From the NCBI RefSeq assembly GCF_004363695.1, contig NZ_SNZC01000004.1, positions 124,001 to 188,000 of the forward strand: a DNA stretch of 64,000 nucleotides. The letters run 5' to 3'. Numbering within the stretch: the stretch's first letter is position 1; each line of letters starts with the position of its first letter. The translations under genes and the position numbers were made by a program. The DNA is from Flavobacterium cheniae. GTDB taxonomy: Bacteria > Bacteroidota > Bacteroidia > Flavobacteriales > Flavobacteriaceae. The notes beneath the pieces were generated by a model, which was not told where the DNA came from, searched no databases, and saw only the letters and a program-made list of their open reading frames with translations. Of this stretch, positions 7,976 to 16,740 are shown piece by piece.

Positions 7976-8492
7976 ATTCTAGTTTTCTTAATTTGTTTTC
8001 AGCTTTTTCTAAATCTAATTGTAGTTCTAAAGCTTTGTTTTCTTTTTTAAGAATTTTCTCTCTCCATTTTAGTTCGTCTTCTGGAGTTAGTTTGCCTTTT
8101 CTTCTAAGCTTTTCAAATTTTTCTTTGTCTTTTTCTAAATCTTTTTTGTTACTATCAATTTTAGATTTAGCTTTTTCGATATTGTTTTTAGCTTTTTCTC
8201 TTTGGGCTACCGCTTTTTCAGCTTGTTTTAGTTCCTTTTCAGCTTTTTTCTGAGCTTTTTCTGCATCCTTTTTTGCTTTTTCTGCTTCTTTTAAAGCTTT
8301 TTGGCGCTCTTTTTCGGCCTTTTGCTGCTCTTTAATTATCTTTTCTTCGGCTTTGATTCTTTCTTTTTCGGCTTTTTGTTGCTCTAAAACTAATTTTTCC
8401 TGTTTAACTTTTACACTATCAATTACAGTTTCTTGAGCTAAAGCAGATTGCAAACTAAATAAACCTAATAGAATTAAAAAATTTATTCTCAT
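7974..8492 (-). CDS. Secreted coiled-coil protein, Lys/Glu/Ala rich
   Basis: A 172-residue protein with a signal peptide (MRINFLILLGLFSLQSALA, cleaved before QETVIDS) and a mature region of almost uninterrupted heptads made of K, E, A and Q, for example EKERIKAEEKIIKEQQKAEK. It is predicted to be one long periplasmic coiled coil or single alpha-helix. Near the C-terminus are LTPEDELKWREKILKKENKA and a last helix ending RKLE. Composition is strongly biased, so similarity to other proteins would be low-complexity only. Role unknown; a spacer or scaffold between membranes is possible. Confidence 0.7.
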   Translation of the reverse strand: MRINFLILLGLFSLQSALAQETVIDSVKVKQEKLVLEQQKAEKERIKAEEKIIKEQQKAEKERQKALKEAEKAKKDAEKAQKKAEKELKQAEKAVAQREKAKNNIEKAKSKIDSNKKDLEKDKEKFEKLRRKGKLTPEDELKWREKILKKENKALELQLDLEKAENKLRKLE

Positions 8493-8510
8493 GATTTTGG
8501 ATTTTAAAAT

Positions 8511-8528
8511 TTATCTTTACAAAGATAA
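8511..8528. promoter_or_regulatory. Overlapping divergent -7 boxes in an 18-bp dyad
   Basis: TTATCTTT and AAAGATAA flank a 2-bp centre. On the minus strand this gives TATCTTTG (8527-8520), an exact -7 box for the coiled-coil gene; on the plus strand it gives TATCTTTA (8512-8519), a near match 27 bases before the nuclease gene. The two promoters would compete for one site. Confidence 0.5.
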
Positions 8529-8546
8529 CAAAAACTGAGCCAAAGC

Positions 8547-9338
8547 ATGAAAAGATTCATTTATCTCCTTATCGTTGTTTCTATGTTTTCTTGTAAAGAA
8601 TTTAATATTGATGAAGGTACTTCCATTAAAAAAAATGAGGTTTCAGTTGATAAAAGTATGATTTCTGGTGATTTTGATTTTTTACCAACATCAACCACAA
8701 ATGATGTTTATAAACGTAATACTTATGTTTTTTCTTATTCTGAAGAGCACGAACAAAGCGAATGGGTGGCGTATTATTTGGATAGTGAAGATGTAAAAGC
8801 AACTAATTTTGATAGACCTTTTTTTGAGCAAGATCCACTAGTGGAATCTGTATCTGCCGATTGGAGAAATTATAAAAATTCAGGTTACGATAAAGGCCAT
8901 TTGTGTCCAGCTGGCGATAGAAAAGGTTCCTTTGATGAGTATAACGAAACTTTTTTCACGTCTAATATTAGTCCACAAGAGCATGAATTTAATTCGGGTG
9001 TTTGGAATCGTTTAGAGGAAAAGGTTAGATATTGGGCAGTAAAAAGTGATGGATTATATGTGGTAACAGGTGGTGTCTTGAGCGATAATCTAAAAACTAT
9101 AGGTAAAGAAGATGTTTCGGTGCCTAATTATTTTTACAAAGTGCTGCTGACTAAAGACGGTTCTAAAATGATTGGTTTTTTAGTGCCGCATGAAAATTCA
9201 AATCAACCTTTGTATGAGTTTGTGGTTTCGGTAGACGATATTGAAAAAATGACAGGTATTGACTTTTATCCTAATTTAGAAGATACAATTGAAAATCAAT
9301 TTGAATCTAAATCAGATTATAAAGGTTGGAGTTTTTAA
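8547..9338 (+). CDS. DNA/RNA non-specific endonuclease, lipoprotein
   Basis: A 263-residue nuclease of the NucA/Serratia-nuclease (beta-beta-alpha metal) family. The N-terminus is a lipoprotein signal, MKRFIYLLIVVSMFSC, so it should sit on the cell envelope or surface. The active-site motif appears as YDKGHLCPAGDRK, a DRGH variant with Lys in place of Arg, with the catalytic His before LCPAG. The metal-binding Asn is in ETFFTSNISPQ. Expected activity is cleavage of single- and double-stranded DNA and RNA with magnesium, serving nutrient scavenging or defence. It starts beside a divergent promoter and is convergent with rodA, leaving 2 bases between. Confidence 0.88.
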   Translation: MKRFIYLLIVVSMFSCKEFNIDEGTSIKKNEVSVDKSMISGDFDFLPTSTTNDVYKRNTYVFSYSEEHEQSEWVAYYLDSEDVKATNFDRPFFEQDPLVESVSADWRNYKNSGYDKGHLCPAGDRKGSFDEYNETFFTSNISPQEHEFNSGVWNRLEEKVRYWAVKSDGLYVVTGGVLSDNLKTIGKEDVSVPNYFYKVLLTKDGSKMIGFLVPHENSNQPLYEFVVSVDDIEKMTGIDFYPNLEDTIENQFESKSDYKGWSF

Positions 9339-9340
9339 AT

Positions 9341-10597
9341 TTACCACTCATTTACTTTATTCGCATCTAGCTTAATAAAGATAAAAAGTAATATTGTAAA
9401 TGCCCATAAACTTGAACCTCCGTAAGAGAAAAAGGGTAGAGGTACTCCAATGGTTGGGAACAATTTAATAAGCATCGCAATATTTACAAAGAAATGCGTA
9501 AATAAATAAGTAGCCACACAGTAGCCATAAACTCTACTGAATTTTGTTTTTTGATTTTCGGCTAGGTATATAATTCTCAAGAATAAAGCTACAAATAATA
9601 GAATTACGGTTACACTTCCAATGAATCCCCATTCTTCGCCTACAGTAGTAAAGATGTAATCGGTGTGTTGCTCAGGTACGAAACCTCCTTTAGTTTGTGT
9701 GCCTTCTAAATAACCTTTACCAATTAAACCTCCAGAACCAATGGCAATCATCGACTGATTCAGGTTGTAACCTTCTCGTTTCATGTCAACATCATCACCA
9801 ATTAATACATTGATACGATCTTTTTGATGTGGTTCTAAAACACTATCATATACATAACTTACCGAGAAAGCAAATCCAGCCATAACTAAATATAGTAATC
9901 CGTAAACAATTGGATTTCTAGAAATTTTTCGGTTAAATATGTAATGAATCACCATTATTACAAATACAATCCCAATTAAATAGATTGGTTCAATTACTAA
10001 TGATAGAAAGAACAATGCAATAGCAATTATCCCTGAAAAAAAGTACCAACTTGGCAATCCTTCACGGTTTAAAACAAAGATTAGCGAAATGAAAATCATG
10101 GCACTACCTGCATCGGGCTGCATTAGAATTAGCAAAACAGGTATAAAGACGATTGCTAAACCTATTATTTGATGTTTAGTGTACTTTAAATTTATTTGGG
10201 AATAACTTAAATATTTTGCTAATAATAAGGCTGTTGCAGTTTTAACAAATTCAGAAGGTTGAAATCCAAATCCGCCAAATTGATACCAGTTGGTTTGTCC
10301 TTTTTTGGTAACTCCAAATACAAATAAACCAAGTAATAATATAATTCCTAAACCATAAAACACAAAAGAAAGACGTTCAAAAATTTTAGCATCGGTGAAT
10401 AAGATGATAAAAATAAGAGGAATGGTTAAACCAATGAAGAGCATTTGTCTACCGTAAATTTGAGAAATATCAAAAATGGAAGTTTCTTCTAAAGGTAAAG
10501 AAGCGGAATAAATAGTCATCCAACCCATAATTACTAATACGATATAAAGTAATATGGAGATATAGTCAATTCTATTTCCTACGCTTTGATTTTTCAT
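9341..10597 (-). CDS. rodA: RodA, SEDS peptidoglycan glycosyltransferase
   Basis: A 418-residue polytopic membrane protein of the SEDS family, the glycan polymerase of the elongasome. About ten hydrophobic helices are visible. Hallmarks include NWYQFGGFGFQPSEFVKTAT, QPDAGSAMIFI, the IGSGGLIGKGYLEGTQTKGGFVPEQHTDYIF region (here abbreviated by its parts GSGGL, GKG and PEQHTDYIF) and VPLPFFSYGGSS near the C-terminus. It works with the class B penicillin-binding protein encoded directly upstream; the genes abut with no intergenic base. It is the last gene of the mreB-mreC-mreD-mrdA-rodA operon. Confidence 0.95.
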   Translation of the reverse strand: MKNQSVGNRIDYISILLYIVLVIMGWMTIYSASLPLEETSIFDISQIYGRQMLFIGLTIPLIFIILFTDAKIFERLSFVFYGLGIILLLGLFVFGVTKKGQTNWYQFGGFGFQPSEFVKTATALLLAKYLSYSQINLKYTKHQIIGLAIVFIPVLLILMQPDAGSAMIFISLIFVLNREGLPSWYFFSGIIAIALFFLSLVIEPIYLIGIVFVIMVIHYIFNRKISRNPIVYGLLYLVMAGFAFSVSYVYDSVLEPHQKDRINVLIGDDVDMKREGYNLNQSMIAIGSGGLIGKGYLEGTQTKGGFVPEQHTDYIFTTVGEEWGFIGSVTVILLFVALFLRIIYLAENQKTKFSRVYGYCVATYLFTHFFVNIAMLIKLFPTIGVPLPFFSYGGSSLWAFTILLFIFIKLDANKVNEW

Positions 10598-12526
10598 CTA
10601 GTTTTCCTCTTCTTCTTTTTTGGCTTCGCTAATTTCTACATTGACTTTGTTCAAAGAATCCTGAACTTTTATTGGATCTACTTTTCTTTGAAAAATAATA
10701 TTTTCAATTTTTTCATATTCTGAAAGTAAGCTTCCATTTAGCATTCTATCTTCTAAATCTTTACGAGTGATTTTGCCATTTACATATTTTTCAACCATTA
10801 AAGTAGCAATTGGTCCAGCCCATCGACTTCCCCAATAACCATTCTCAATAAATACAGCAATAGCAATTGTAGGGTTTTCTTTTGGTGCAAAAGCCACAAA
10901 AATTGAGTGATCCTTTAGTTGGTAAGTTTTACCCGCTACTCTAATTTTGTTCTCAGCAGTACCTGTTTTTCCACAAATTTGTAATCCTTCAACTTTTAAA
11001 GTGGAGGCAGTACCAACATTGTAAACATCTGCTAATCCTTGAATCATGGGAGCAAAGTGCTGTCTTTCGATGGTGGTATAGTGTTTCGTAGTGTATTTTT
11101 TATCTAAATTTTGACCTTTAATTTTTTTAACGATATGTGGTGTAAAGTAATAACCTTGATTTGCTACAGCAGCCATCATGTTGGCTAATTGGATAGGAGA
11201 CGTTAAAACTTCTCCCTGTCCAATTGAATTCGAAATTATATATGAGCTTCTGATTTTTGCTCCATTATACATTTTTTTATACATTTTTGACGTTGGAACC
11301 AAACCTTTTGCGCCAATTGGCATATCAGTTCCTAAAAATTGTCCTAATCCAAAACTTTTAACATGGTTGGCCCAATTATCCACACTATAATAAGAGTCTT
11401 TATATTTTTCAATAGTTCTTTTATATGTGTTCCCAAAATAACTGTTACACGACTGATACGTTCCGTTGTTCAGTTGTAGGGTATGTAAACCACAGTGACA
11501 TTTCATAAAACGTCCAAAATTAGCTCCATGATTACAATAAAAAGTAGTTTGTTCATCAATTACTTCTTCTTGAAGTCCAATTAATCCGGTAACAATTTTA
11601 AATGGAGAACCAGGAGGATACGTAGCTTGAAGACCTCTATCATACAATGGTTTTGAAATCGAATCGTTATATAAAGCGGTGTAGTTTTTTGAACGTTGTC
11701 TTCCAACCAACAAAGCTGGATCATATGTAGGTGCAGAAACTAAAGCTAAAATTTCACCTGTTTTTGGTTCAATAGCAACAATACCACCTCTTTTATTAAT
11801 CATTAAATCGGTGCCGTATTTTTGAAGTTCATGATCAATTGTTAAGGTTAAATCCTTTCCTTGTTGAGCAATGGTATCAAATTGCCCTTTTTTGTAAGGA
11901 CCAATAATTTTATTGTGTTTGTCACGAAGTAAGTATTTAACGCCTTTAATTCCTCTTAAAATTTCTTCATATTCTTGCTCAACACCTTGCTTTCCTATCA
12001 AATCACCACTATTGTAGTATTTGTTTTTGTTAAGAATAGCTTCGTTAACCTGTGTAATAAATCCGAAAATATTAGCACATTCTTTGACTTGATAATCGCG
12101 TAAAGAACGTTTTTGCGTATAAAATCCTTCAAATTTTCTTTCTTTTTCCTGAAAAGCAGCATATTCAGCCTTGTTTAATTGCGACAAGAAAACCGAAGGA
12201 AGCCTTGGACTGTAAACATTTGCTTTTTCAATTTTCTTAATAAAATATTCCTTTGTAATGTGAAGTAAATTGCAAAATTCGGTTGTATCAATATTTTTGA
12301 TTTCTCTCGGAACCACCATGATGTCATACGAAGGCTGATTGGCAACTAAAAGTTTACCATTACGATCATAGATATAACCTCTTTCTGGAAAATCGAATAC
12401 TTTTTTAATAGCATTATTTTCCGATTGTAGTTTTAAATTTTCATCAATTACTTGAAGATAGAAAATTCGTACAATCAGAAGAATGGAAGTAATAATGATT
12501 ACGGCAGGTAAAACAGCTTTTCTCAT
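10598..12526 (-). CDS. mrdA: Penicillin-binding protein 2 (transpeptidase)
   Basis: A 642-residue class B penicillin-binding protein that cross-links peptidoglycan during side-wall growth with RodA. One N-terminal membrane helix (VLPAVIIITSILLIVRIFYL) is followed by the dimerisation module with ERGYIYDRNGKLLVAN. The transpeptidase domain has the active serine in YPPGSPFKIVTG near residue 307, the SxN motif in QSCNSYFGN and KTGTAENK near residue 520. The acidic, lysine-rich tail after about residue 620 is unremarkable. The start overlaps the stop of mreD by 4 bases, typical of translational coupling. Confidence 0.95.
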   Translation of the reverse strand: MRKAVLPAVIIITSILLIVRIFYLQVIDENLKLQSENNAIKKVFDFPERGYIYDRNGKLLVANQPSYDIMVVPREIKNIDTTEFCNLLHITKEYFIKKIEKANVYSPRLPSVFLSQLNKAEYAAFQEKERKFEGFYTQKRSLRDYQVKECANIFGFITQVNEAILNKNKYYNSGDLIGKQGVEQEYEEILRGIKGVKYLLRDKHNKIIGPYKKGQFDTIAQQGKDLTLTIDHELQKYGTDLMINKRGGIVAIEPKTGEILALVSAPTYDPALLVGRQRSKNYTALYNDSISKPLYDRGLQATYPPGSPFKIVTGLIGLQEEVIDEQTTFYCNHGANFGRFMKCHCGLHTLQLNNGTYQSCNSYFGNTYKRTIEKYKDSYYSVDNWANHVKSFGLGQFLGTDMPIGAKGLVPTSKMYKKMYNGAKIRSSYIISNSIGQGEVLTSPIQLANMMAAVANQGYYFTPHIVKKIKGQNLDKKYTTKHYTTIERQHFAPMIQGLADVYNVGTASTLKVEGLQICGKTGTAENKIRVAGKTYQLKDHSIFVAFAPKENPTIAIAVFIENGYWGSRWAGPIATLMVEKYVNGKITRKDLEDRMLNGSLLSEYEKIENIIFQRKVDPIKVQDSLNKVNVEISEAKKEEEEN

Positions 12527-13029
12527 CGTCTATTGCTTGGCTTGATTAAATAGATGGTTAACAAACATATAATAAACGTAAATAGGGTGCTAAATAGTGT
12601 TCGAGACAAAACAGTCAATAATAAATCGAATCTGAAATATTCAAAAAAGAATAAGATGAAATGATGAATAAAAATCGCTAATAGCAACAATGTAATTCGC
12701 TCTGGTGAAATTTTATCAGCAATTTTTACAGTTTGATATTCGTAACTCAATCCAAAAGCAAATTTAAAAAGTGATGGTCTTATGTAAGCCAAAACCAAAG
12801 ATGCCATTGTGTGAATTCCGCCTGAATTACAAAACATATCCAAAAGAATTCCCATAGCAAAACTACTCAATAACAAAACAGATTTATTGCTGTTAACAGG
12901 ATATAGTAAAATAAACAACACATAAGGATACGGATTTAAATACCCAAACAGATTAATATTATTGAATATTAAAATCTGAAGAAGTAAAAAAACAACAAAA
13001 CGTATGCTATTTAAAATGTTATTGTTCAC
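12523..13029 (-). CDS. mreD: MreD, rod shape-determining membrane protein
   Basis: A 168-residue integral membrane protein with about five hydrophobic segments, for instance FVVFLLLQILIFNNINLFGY and FTFIICLLTIYLI. The NPYPYVLFILLYP segment and the acidic/aromatic GILLDMFCNSGGIHTMASL pattern (quoted in part: DMFCNSGGIHTMAS) are typical of Bacteroidota MreD. It bridges MreC and the elongasome enzymes. It overlaps mrdA by 4 bases and abuts the mreC stop at 13029, in the standard operon order. Confidence 0.9.
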   Translation of the reverse strand: MNNNILNSIRFVVFLLLQILIFNNINLFGYLNPYPYVLFILLYPVNSNKSVLLLSSFAMGILLDMFCNSGGIHTMASLVLAYIRPSLFKFAFGLSYEYQTVKIADKISPERITLLLLAIFIHHFILFFFEYFRFDLLLTVLSRTLFSTLFTFIICLLTIYLIKPSNRR

Positions 13030-13859
13030 TATTTTTTAGGTGCTGTGGTTTCTAATTCTAATTGTTTTTTCTCTTTTTTTCTTTTGTTTTCAATTACATA
13101 CACATAACCAAGCGATGTCATGTCGTTGAACAAACGAATATTGATAGTATAATAATTTGTTTTTTTATCAATAAAAATCTTATCAATTTTTCCAATTGGA
13201 ATATTCTCCGGGAAAATGTCTGAATTTCCACCTGTTACAATTGAATCTCCGTGTTTTAGGGAAGCCAATCTTGGAACATCAATAAGTTGAGCAAAACCAA
13301 CATTTCGTCCATCCCAAATTAAAGAACCAAAGTGATTCGAGTTTTTAATCTTCGCATTAATCTTCGATTTGGTGTTCAAAACACTTTGAATGGTAGAGAA
13401 GTTAGTTGACGTTTTTTCAATTAAACCTACAATTCCTTTATCGTTTACAACACCCATGTCGACTTCAATTCCAGAATTTTTCCCTGAATTGATAGTGATA
13501 TAATTCTCGCGTGAGTTAAACGAATTTTTCACCACTTTTGATACCACAACATTGTAATTGTTAAGGTCGTTTCTAAATAAGGTTTTAGAAGTTAAAATGG
13601 TGTCTTTTTTGTTGAAAAGCAATTCTTTTAATAAAGCATTTTCCGAAGCTAAGTCTTTGTTTTTTTGTTTCAGACTTAAATATTCGTTTGCTTCATTCAC
13701 TTTTTCATAGTAAGCACCTGTAACAGCGTTAGCCGAATTTACATATTCACTTCTATGGTAGGAATGCGATTTTACAATCAAAGAAAATGAGATGCCCAAA
13801 AGCAGCAAAAACAGCAATCGATAGCTGTTTTTTATGATAAAATTAATTATTTGCTGCAT
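13029..13859 (-). CDS. mreC: MreC, rod shape-determining protein
   Basis: A 276-residue bitopic protein. The N-terminal membrane helix (YRLLFLLLLGISFSLIV) is followed by a coiled coil (YEKVNEANEYLSLKQKNKDL) and the periplasmic double beta-barrel domain, with NYITINSGKNSGIEVDMGVV, GIVGLI and the late SIVTGGNSDIFPENIPIG. MreC activates the PBP2-RodA pair. A lysine-rich tail closes the protein. It lies 10 bases after mreB and shares its stop region with the mreD start. Confidence 0.93.
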   Translation of the reverse strand: MQQIINFIIKNSYRLLFLLLLGISFSLIVKSHSYHRSEYVNSANAVTGAYYEKVNEANEYLSLKQKNKDLASENALLKELLFNKKDTILTSKTLFRNDLNNYNVVVSKVVKNSFNSRENYITINSGKNSGIEVDMGVVNDKGIVGLIEKTSTNFSTIQSVLNTKSKINAKIKNSNHFGSLIWDGRNVGFAQLIDVPRLASLKHGDSIVTGGNSDIFPENIPIGKIDKIFIDKKTNYYTINIRLFNDMTSLGYVYVIENKRKKEKKQLELETTAPKK

Positions 13860-13869
13860 GGATTATTTT

Positions 13870-14898
13870 TTATTTAATCAGGATTCCTTTGTATTTGTTG
13901 ATATTCTTTAAGGTCATTCCCGTTCCTCTTACAACGGCTCTTAAAGGATCTTCTGCGATGTAAACAGGTAAATCTGTTTTCATTGAAATTCGTTTGTCTA
14001 AACCTCTTAACATCGAACCTCCACCTGCTAGGTAAATACCGGTGTTATAAATATCGGCAGATAATTCCGGTGGCGTTTGTGATAAGGTTTCCATAACCGC
14101 ATCTTCAATACGTTGAATCGATTTGTCTAATGCTTTTGCAATTTCTCGGTACGATACATCAACACGTTTTGGTTTTCCGGTTAATAAATCTCTTCCGTCT
14201 ACTGCCATATCTTCTGGTGGACTATCTAAATCTTCAGTAGCAGCACCAATTTGAATTTTTACTTTTTCTGCGGTAGTTTCTCCAACAAATAAATTGTGTT
14301 GCGTTCTCATGTAGTAAATGATATCATTTGTGAAAACGTCTCCGGCAATTTTAACCGATTTATCACAAACAATTCCGCCTAATGCAATAACTGCAATTTC
14401 TGTTGTTCCTCCACCTATGTCCACAATCATGTTTCCTTTTGGTTGCATAATATCTAAACCGATACCAATTGCAGCCGCCATAGGTTCATGAATCAAATAC
14501 ACTTCTTTACCATTTACACGCTCTGCTGATTCTTTTACCGCACGCATTTCCACTTCTGTAATTCCAGAAGGAATACAAATTACCATACGAAGTGCTGGTG
14601 TGAATAATTTTTTCTTTAAAGCGGGAATACTTTTAATAAACATTTTAATCATCTGCTCAGAAGCATCAAAGTCAGCGATAACTCCATCTTTTAACGGACG
14701 AATGGTTTTGATGTTTTCATGCGTTTTACCTTGCATCATGTTGGCTTCCTTACCAACGGCAATAATTTTGCCCGTAATTCGGTCTCTGGCAACAATAGAT
14801 GGACTGTCAATCACGACTTTATCGTTGTGAATGATTAGTGTATTTGCGGTACCAAGGTCGATAGCGATATCCTCGGTCATGAAATCAAAAAATCCCAT
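13870..14898 (-). CDS. mreB: MreB, actin-like rod shape protein
   Basis: A 342-residue actin-family ATPase that forms membrane filaments and positions the elongasome. It begins with MGFFDFMTEDIAIDLGTANT; the phosphate-1 motif is AIDLGTANTLI, phosphate-2 is IVDIGGGTTEIAVI and the adenosine motif is IYLAGGGSMLRGLD. Conserved HEPMAAAIG is present. It is the first gene of the five-gene rod-shape operon; a good -7 box lies about 50 bases upstream at 14953-14946. Confidence 0.97.
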   Translation of the reverse strand: MGFFDFMTEDIAIDLGTANTLIIHNDKVVIDSPSIVARDRITGKIIAVGKEANMMQGKTHENIKTIRPLKDGVIADFDASEQMIKMFIKSIPALKKKLFTPALRMVICIPSGITEVEMRAVKESAERVNGKEVYLIHEPMAAAIGIGLDIMQPKGNMIVDIGGGTTEIAVIALGGIVCDKSVKIAGDVFTNDIIYYMRTQHNLFVGETTAEKVKIQIGAATEDLDSPPEDMAVDGRDLLTGKPKRVDVSYREIAKALDKSIQRIEDAVMETLSQTPPELSADIYNTGIYLAGGGSMLRGLDKRISMKTDLPVYIAEDPLRAVVRGTGMTLKNINKYKGILIK

Positions 14899-14945
14899 AA
14901 GTAAGAGAAGGGTTTAGCGTTTTTTGTATAATAGTATTCAACTAG

Positions 14946-14953
14946 CAAAACTA
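14946..14953 (-). promoter_or_regulatory. -7 promoter box of the mre operon
   Basis: Minus-strand TAGTTTTG matches TAnnTTTG, with about 40 bases of leader before mreB. A TTTG lies 22 bases further upstream, slightly beyond the usual spacing. Confidence 0.5.
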
Positions 14954-14980
14954 TGAAAATTATCTGATATATTTTCAAAT

Positions 14981-15016
14981 AAAAACGCATTAAAAAATAA
15001 TATTTTAATGCGTTTT
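14981..15016 (-). terminator. Intrinsic terminator after purH
   Basis: A 14-bp perfect stem: AAAACGCATTAAAA (14982-14995) with TTTTAATGCGTTTT (15003-15016). On the minus strand it ends in a T run and lies 26 bases after the purH stop. Confidence 0.8.
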
Positions 15017-15041
15017 AAAAATCTATATTTTTAAGTAAATT

Positions 15042-16574
15042 TTAGTGCTTAAAATGACGGATTCCTGTGAATACCATTGCCATATTATTGTCGTTGCAAT
15101 AATTAATACTTAATTCGTCTTTTATAGAACCTCCTGGCTGAATCACCGCTGTAATTCCTGCTTTATTTGCGATTTCTACACAGTCTGGGAAAGGGAAGAA
15201 GGCATCACTTGCCATTACAGCTCCTGTTAAATCAAATTCAAATGAAGTTGCTTTTTCAATTGCATGACGTAAAGCATCTACTCTTGAAGTTTGTCCAGTT
15301 CCTGAAGCACACAATTGTTTGTTTTTTGCAAATACAATCGTGTTTGATTTTGTGTGTTTACAAATTTTAGAAGCAAATAATAAATCTTCAATTTCTTCTG
15401 CTGTTGGAACTGCCGTTGTAACCGTTTTTAAATGGTCTTTAGAATCGGTAACATTGTCTTTATCTTGCACTAAAACACCGTTTAAACAAGTACGAACGGT
15501 TGTTTGTGGTAATGCTACTTCGTTTTGGATTAAGATAATTCTGTTTTTCTTTTCTTCTAAAATATCAATTGCTTCTTGGTCGTAAGCCGGAGCAATTACC
15601 ACTTCGCAGAACAATTGGTTGATTTCATTCGCTGTAGCGACATCAATTTTTCCATTCGCAATTAAAACTCCACCAAAAGCGGATGTTGGGTCACCTGCTA
15701 AAGCATCTAAATACGCATCTTTCATCGTATTTCTTGTTGCTAAACCACAAGCGTTATTGTGTTTTAAAATCGCGAAAGTTGGATTGTCGTTTTTGAATTC
15801 GTTCATTAAATTCACAGCCGCATCAACGTCTAATAAATTGTTGTACGACAATTCTTTACCGTGAACTTTGCTGAACATTTTATCAAAATCGCCATAGAAA
15901 AATCCTTTTTGATGTGGGTTTTCACCATAACGTAATACGTTTCCGTTTTGCTCGCTGATTTTTAAAACTGGTTCTTCAAAAACTTGATTGAAGTAGTTGA
16001 AGATAGCCGAATCATAATGCGAAGAAACATTAAAAGCTCTTGAAGCTAATAATTTTCTGTTTTCTAAAGTAGTAGCACCGTTATTTTCGGTATAGAAATT
16101 CAAAAATGGCGCATATTGCTCAACAGAAGGAACAATTACTGTGTCTTTGAAATTTTTAGCTGCCGCTCTAATTAACGAAATTCCACCGATGTCGATTTTC
16201 TCAATAATATCTTGTTCGCCAGCACCTGAAGCAACTGTTTTTTCAAACGGATACAAATCCACAATTACTAAATCGATTTGCGGAATGTTGAATTCTTTCA
16301 TTTGCTCCACATCACCCGCATGGTCTTGACGGTTTAAAATACCACCAAAGATTTTTGGATGTAAGGTTTTTACTCTTCCTCCTAAAATTTCAGGAAAAGC
16401 CGTAATATCTTCTACAGCAACTACTGGAATGCCTAAATCTTTAATAAAAGTTTCGGTTCCGCCGGTAGAATAAATGGTTACATTGTTTTGGTGAAGGGCT
16501 TTAACAATAGGTTCTAAACCGTTTTTGTCAAATACAGAAATCAATGCCGAAGCAATTTTTTTTGTTGTGTTCAT
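15042..16574 (-). CDS. purH: PurH, AICAR formyltransferase / IMP cyclohydrolase
   Basis: A 510-residue bifunctional enzyme for the last two steps of IMP synthesis. The N-terminal MGS-like IMP cyclohydrolase domain has ALISVFDKNGLEPIVKAL, YSTGGTETFI and GGRVKTLHPKIFGGIL. The C-terminal transformylase has KELSYNNLLDVDAAV, LKHNNACGLA (catalytic Lys-His), VIAPAYDQEAI and DAFFPFPDCVE. I start at 16574 (MNTTKKIASALIS): the extra 29 residues of the longer frame would be read from the promoter and leader. It is transcribed alone from the strong promoter at 16631-16662 to the 14-bp-stem terminator. Confidence 0.96.
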   Translation of the reverse strand: MNTTKKIASALISVFDKNGLEPIVKALHQNNVTIYSTGGTETFIKDLGIPVVAVEDITAFPEILGGRVKTLHPKIFGGILNRQDHAGDVEQMKEFNIPQIDLVIVDLYPFEKTVASGAGEQDIIEKIDIGGISLIRAAAKNFKDTVIVPSVEQYAPFLNFYTENNGATTLENRKLLASRAFNVSSHYDSAIFNYFNQVFEEPVLKISEQNGNVLRYGENPHQKGFFYGDFDKMFSKVHGKELSYNNLLDVDAAVNLMNEFKNDNPTFAILKHNNACGLATRNTMKDAYLDALAGDPTSAFGGVLIANGKIDVATANEINQLFCEVVIAPAYDQEAIDILEEKKNRIILIQNEVALPQTTVRTCLNGVLVQDKDNVTDSKDHLKTVTTAVPTAEEIEDLLFASKICKHTKSNTIVFAKNKQLCASGTGQTSRVDALRHAIEKATSFEFDLTGAVMASDAFFPFPDCVEIANKAGITAVIQPGGSIKDELSINYCNDNNMAMVFTGIRHFKH

Positions 16575-16630
16575 GGTGTTGTGTTGTTGTATCTGAATAG
16601 TCTCAGATAAATGTTGTTGTTTTCGTGGTG

Positions 16631-16662
16631 CAAAAGTAGTTATACTTCTTAAAATAGTCAAA
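16631..16662 (-). promoter_or_regulatory. purH promoter
   Basis: On the minus strand TTTG, 20 bases, then TACTTTTG: a textbook Bacteroidota promoter. The predicted leader is about 50 bases, which excludes the upstream in-frame ATG as start. I found no clear PurR-like operator. Confidence 0.7.
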
Positions 16663-16740
16663 CTTTATTGGAAGTGATTTTTTAATAATTATTTGTAACA
16701 TTTTCGCTCAATGCTCTACTTATAGTTATAGCTCAATATT

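Noticed and set aside
7957..8253. Plus-strand frame opposite the coiled-coil gene, rich in Ser and Phe
   Set aside because: It is the mirror of Lys/Glu/Ala-rich codons on the minus strand.
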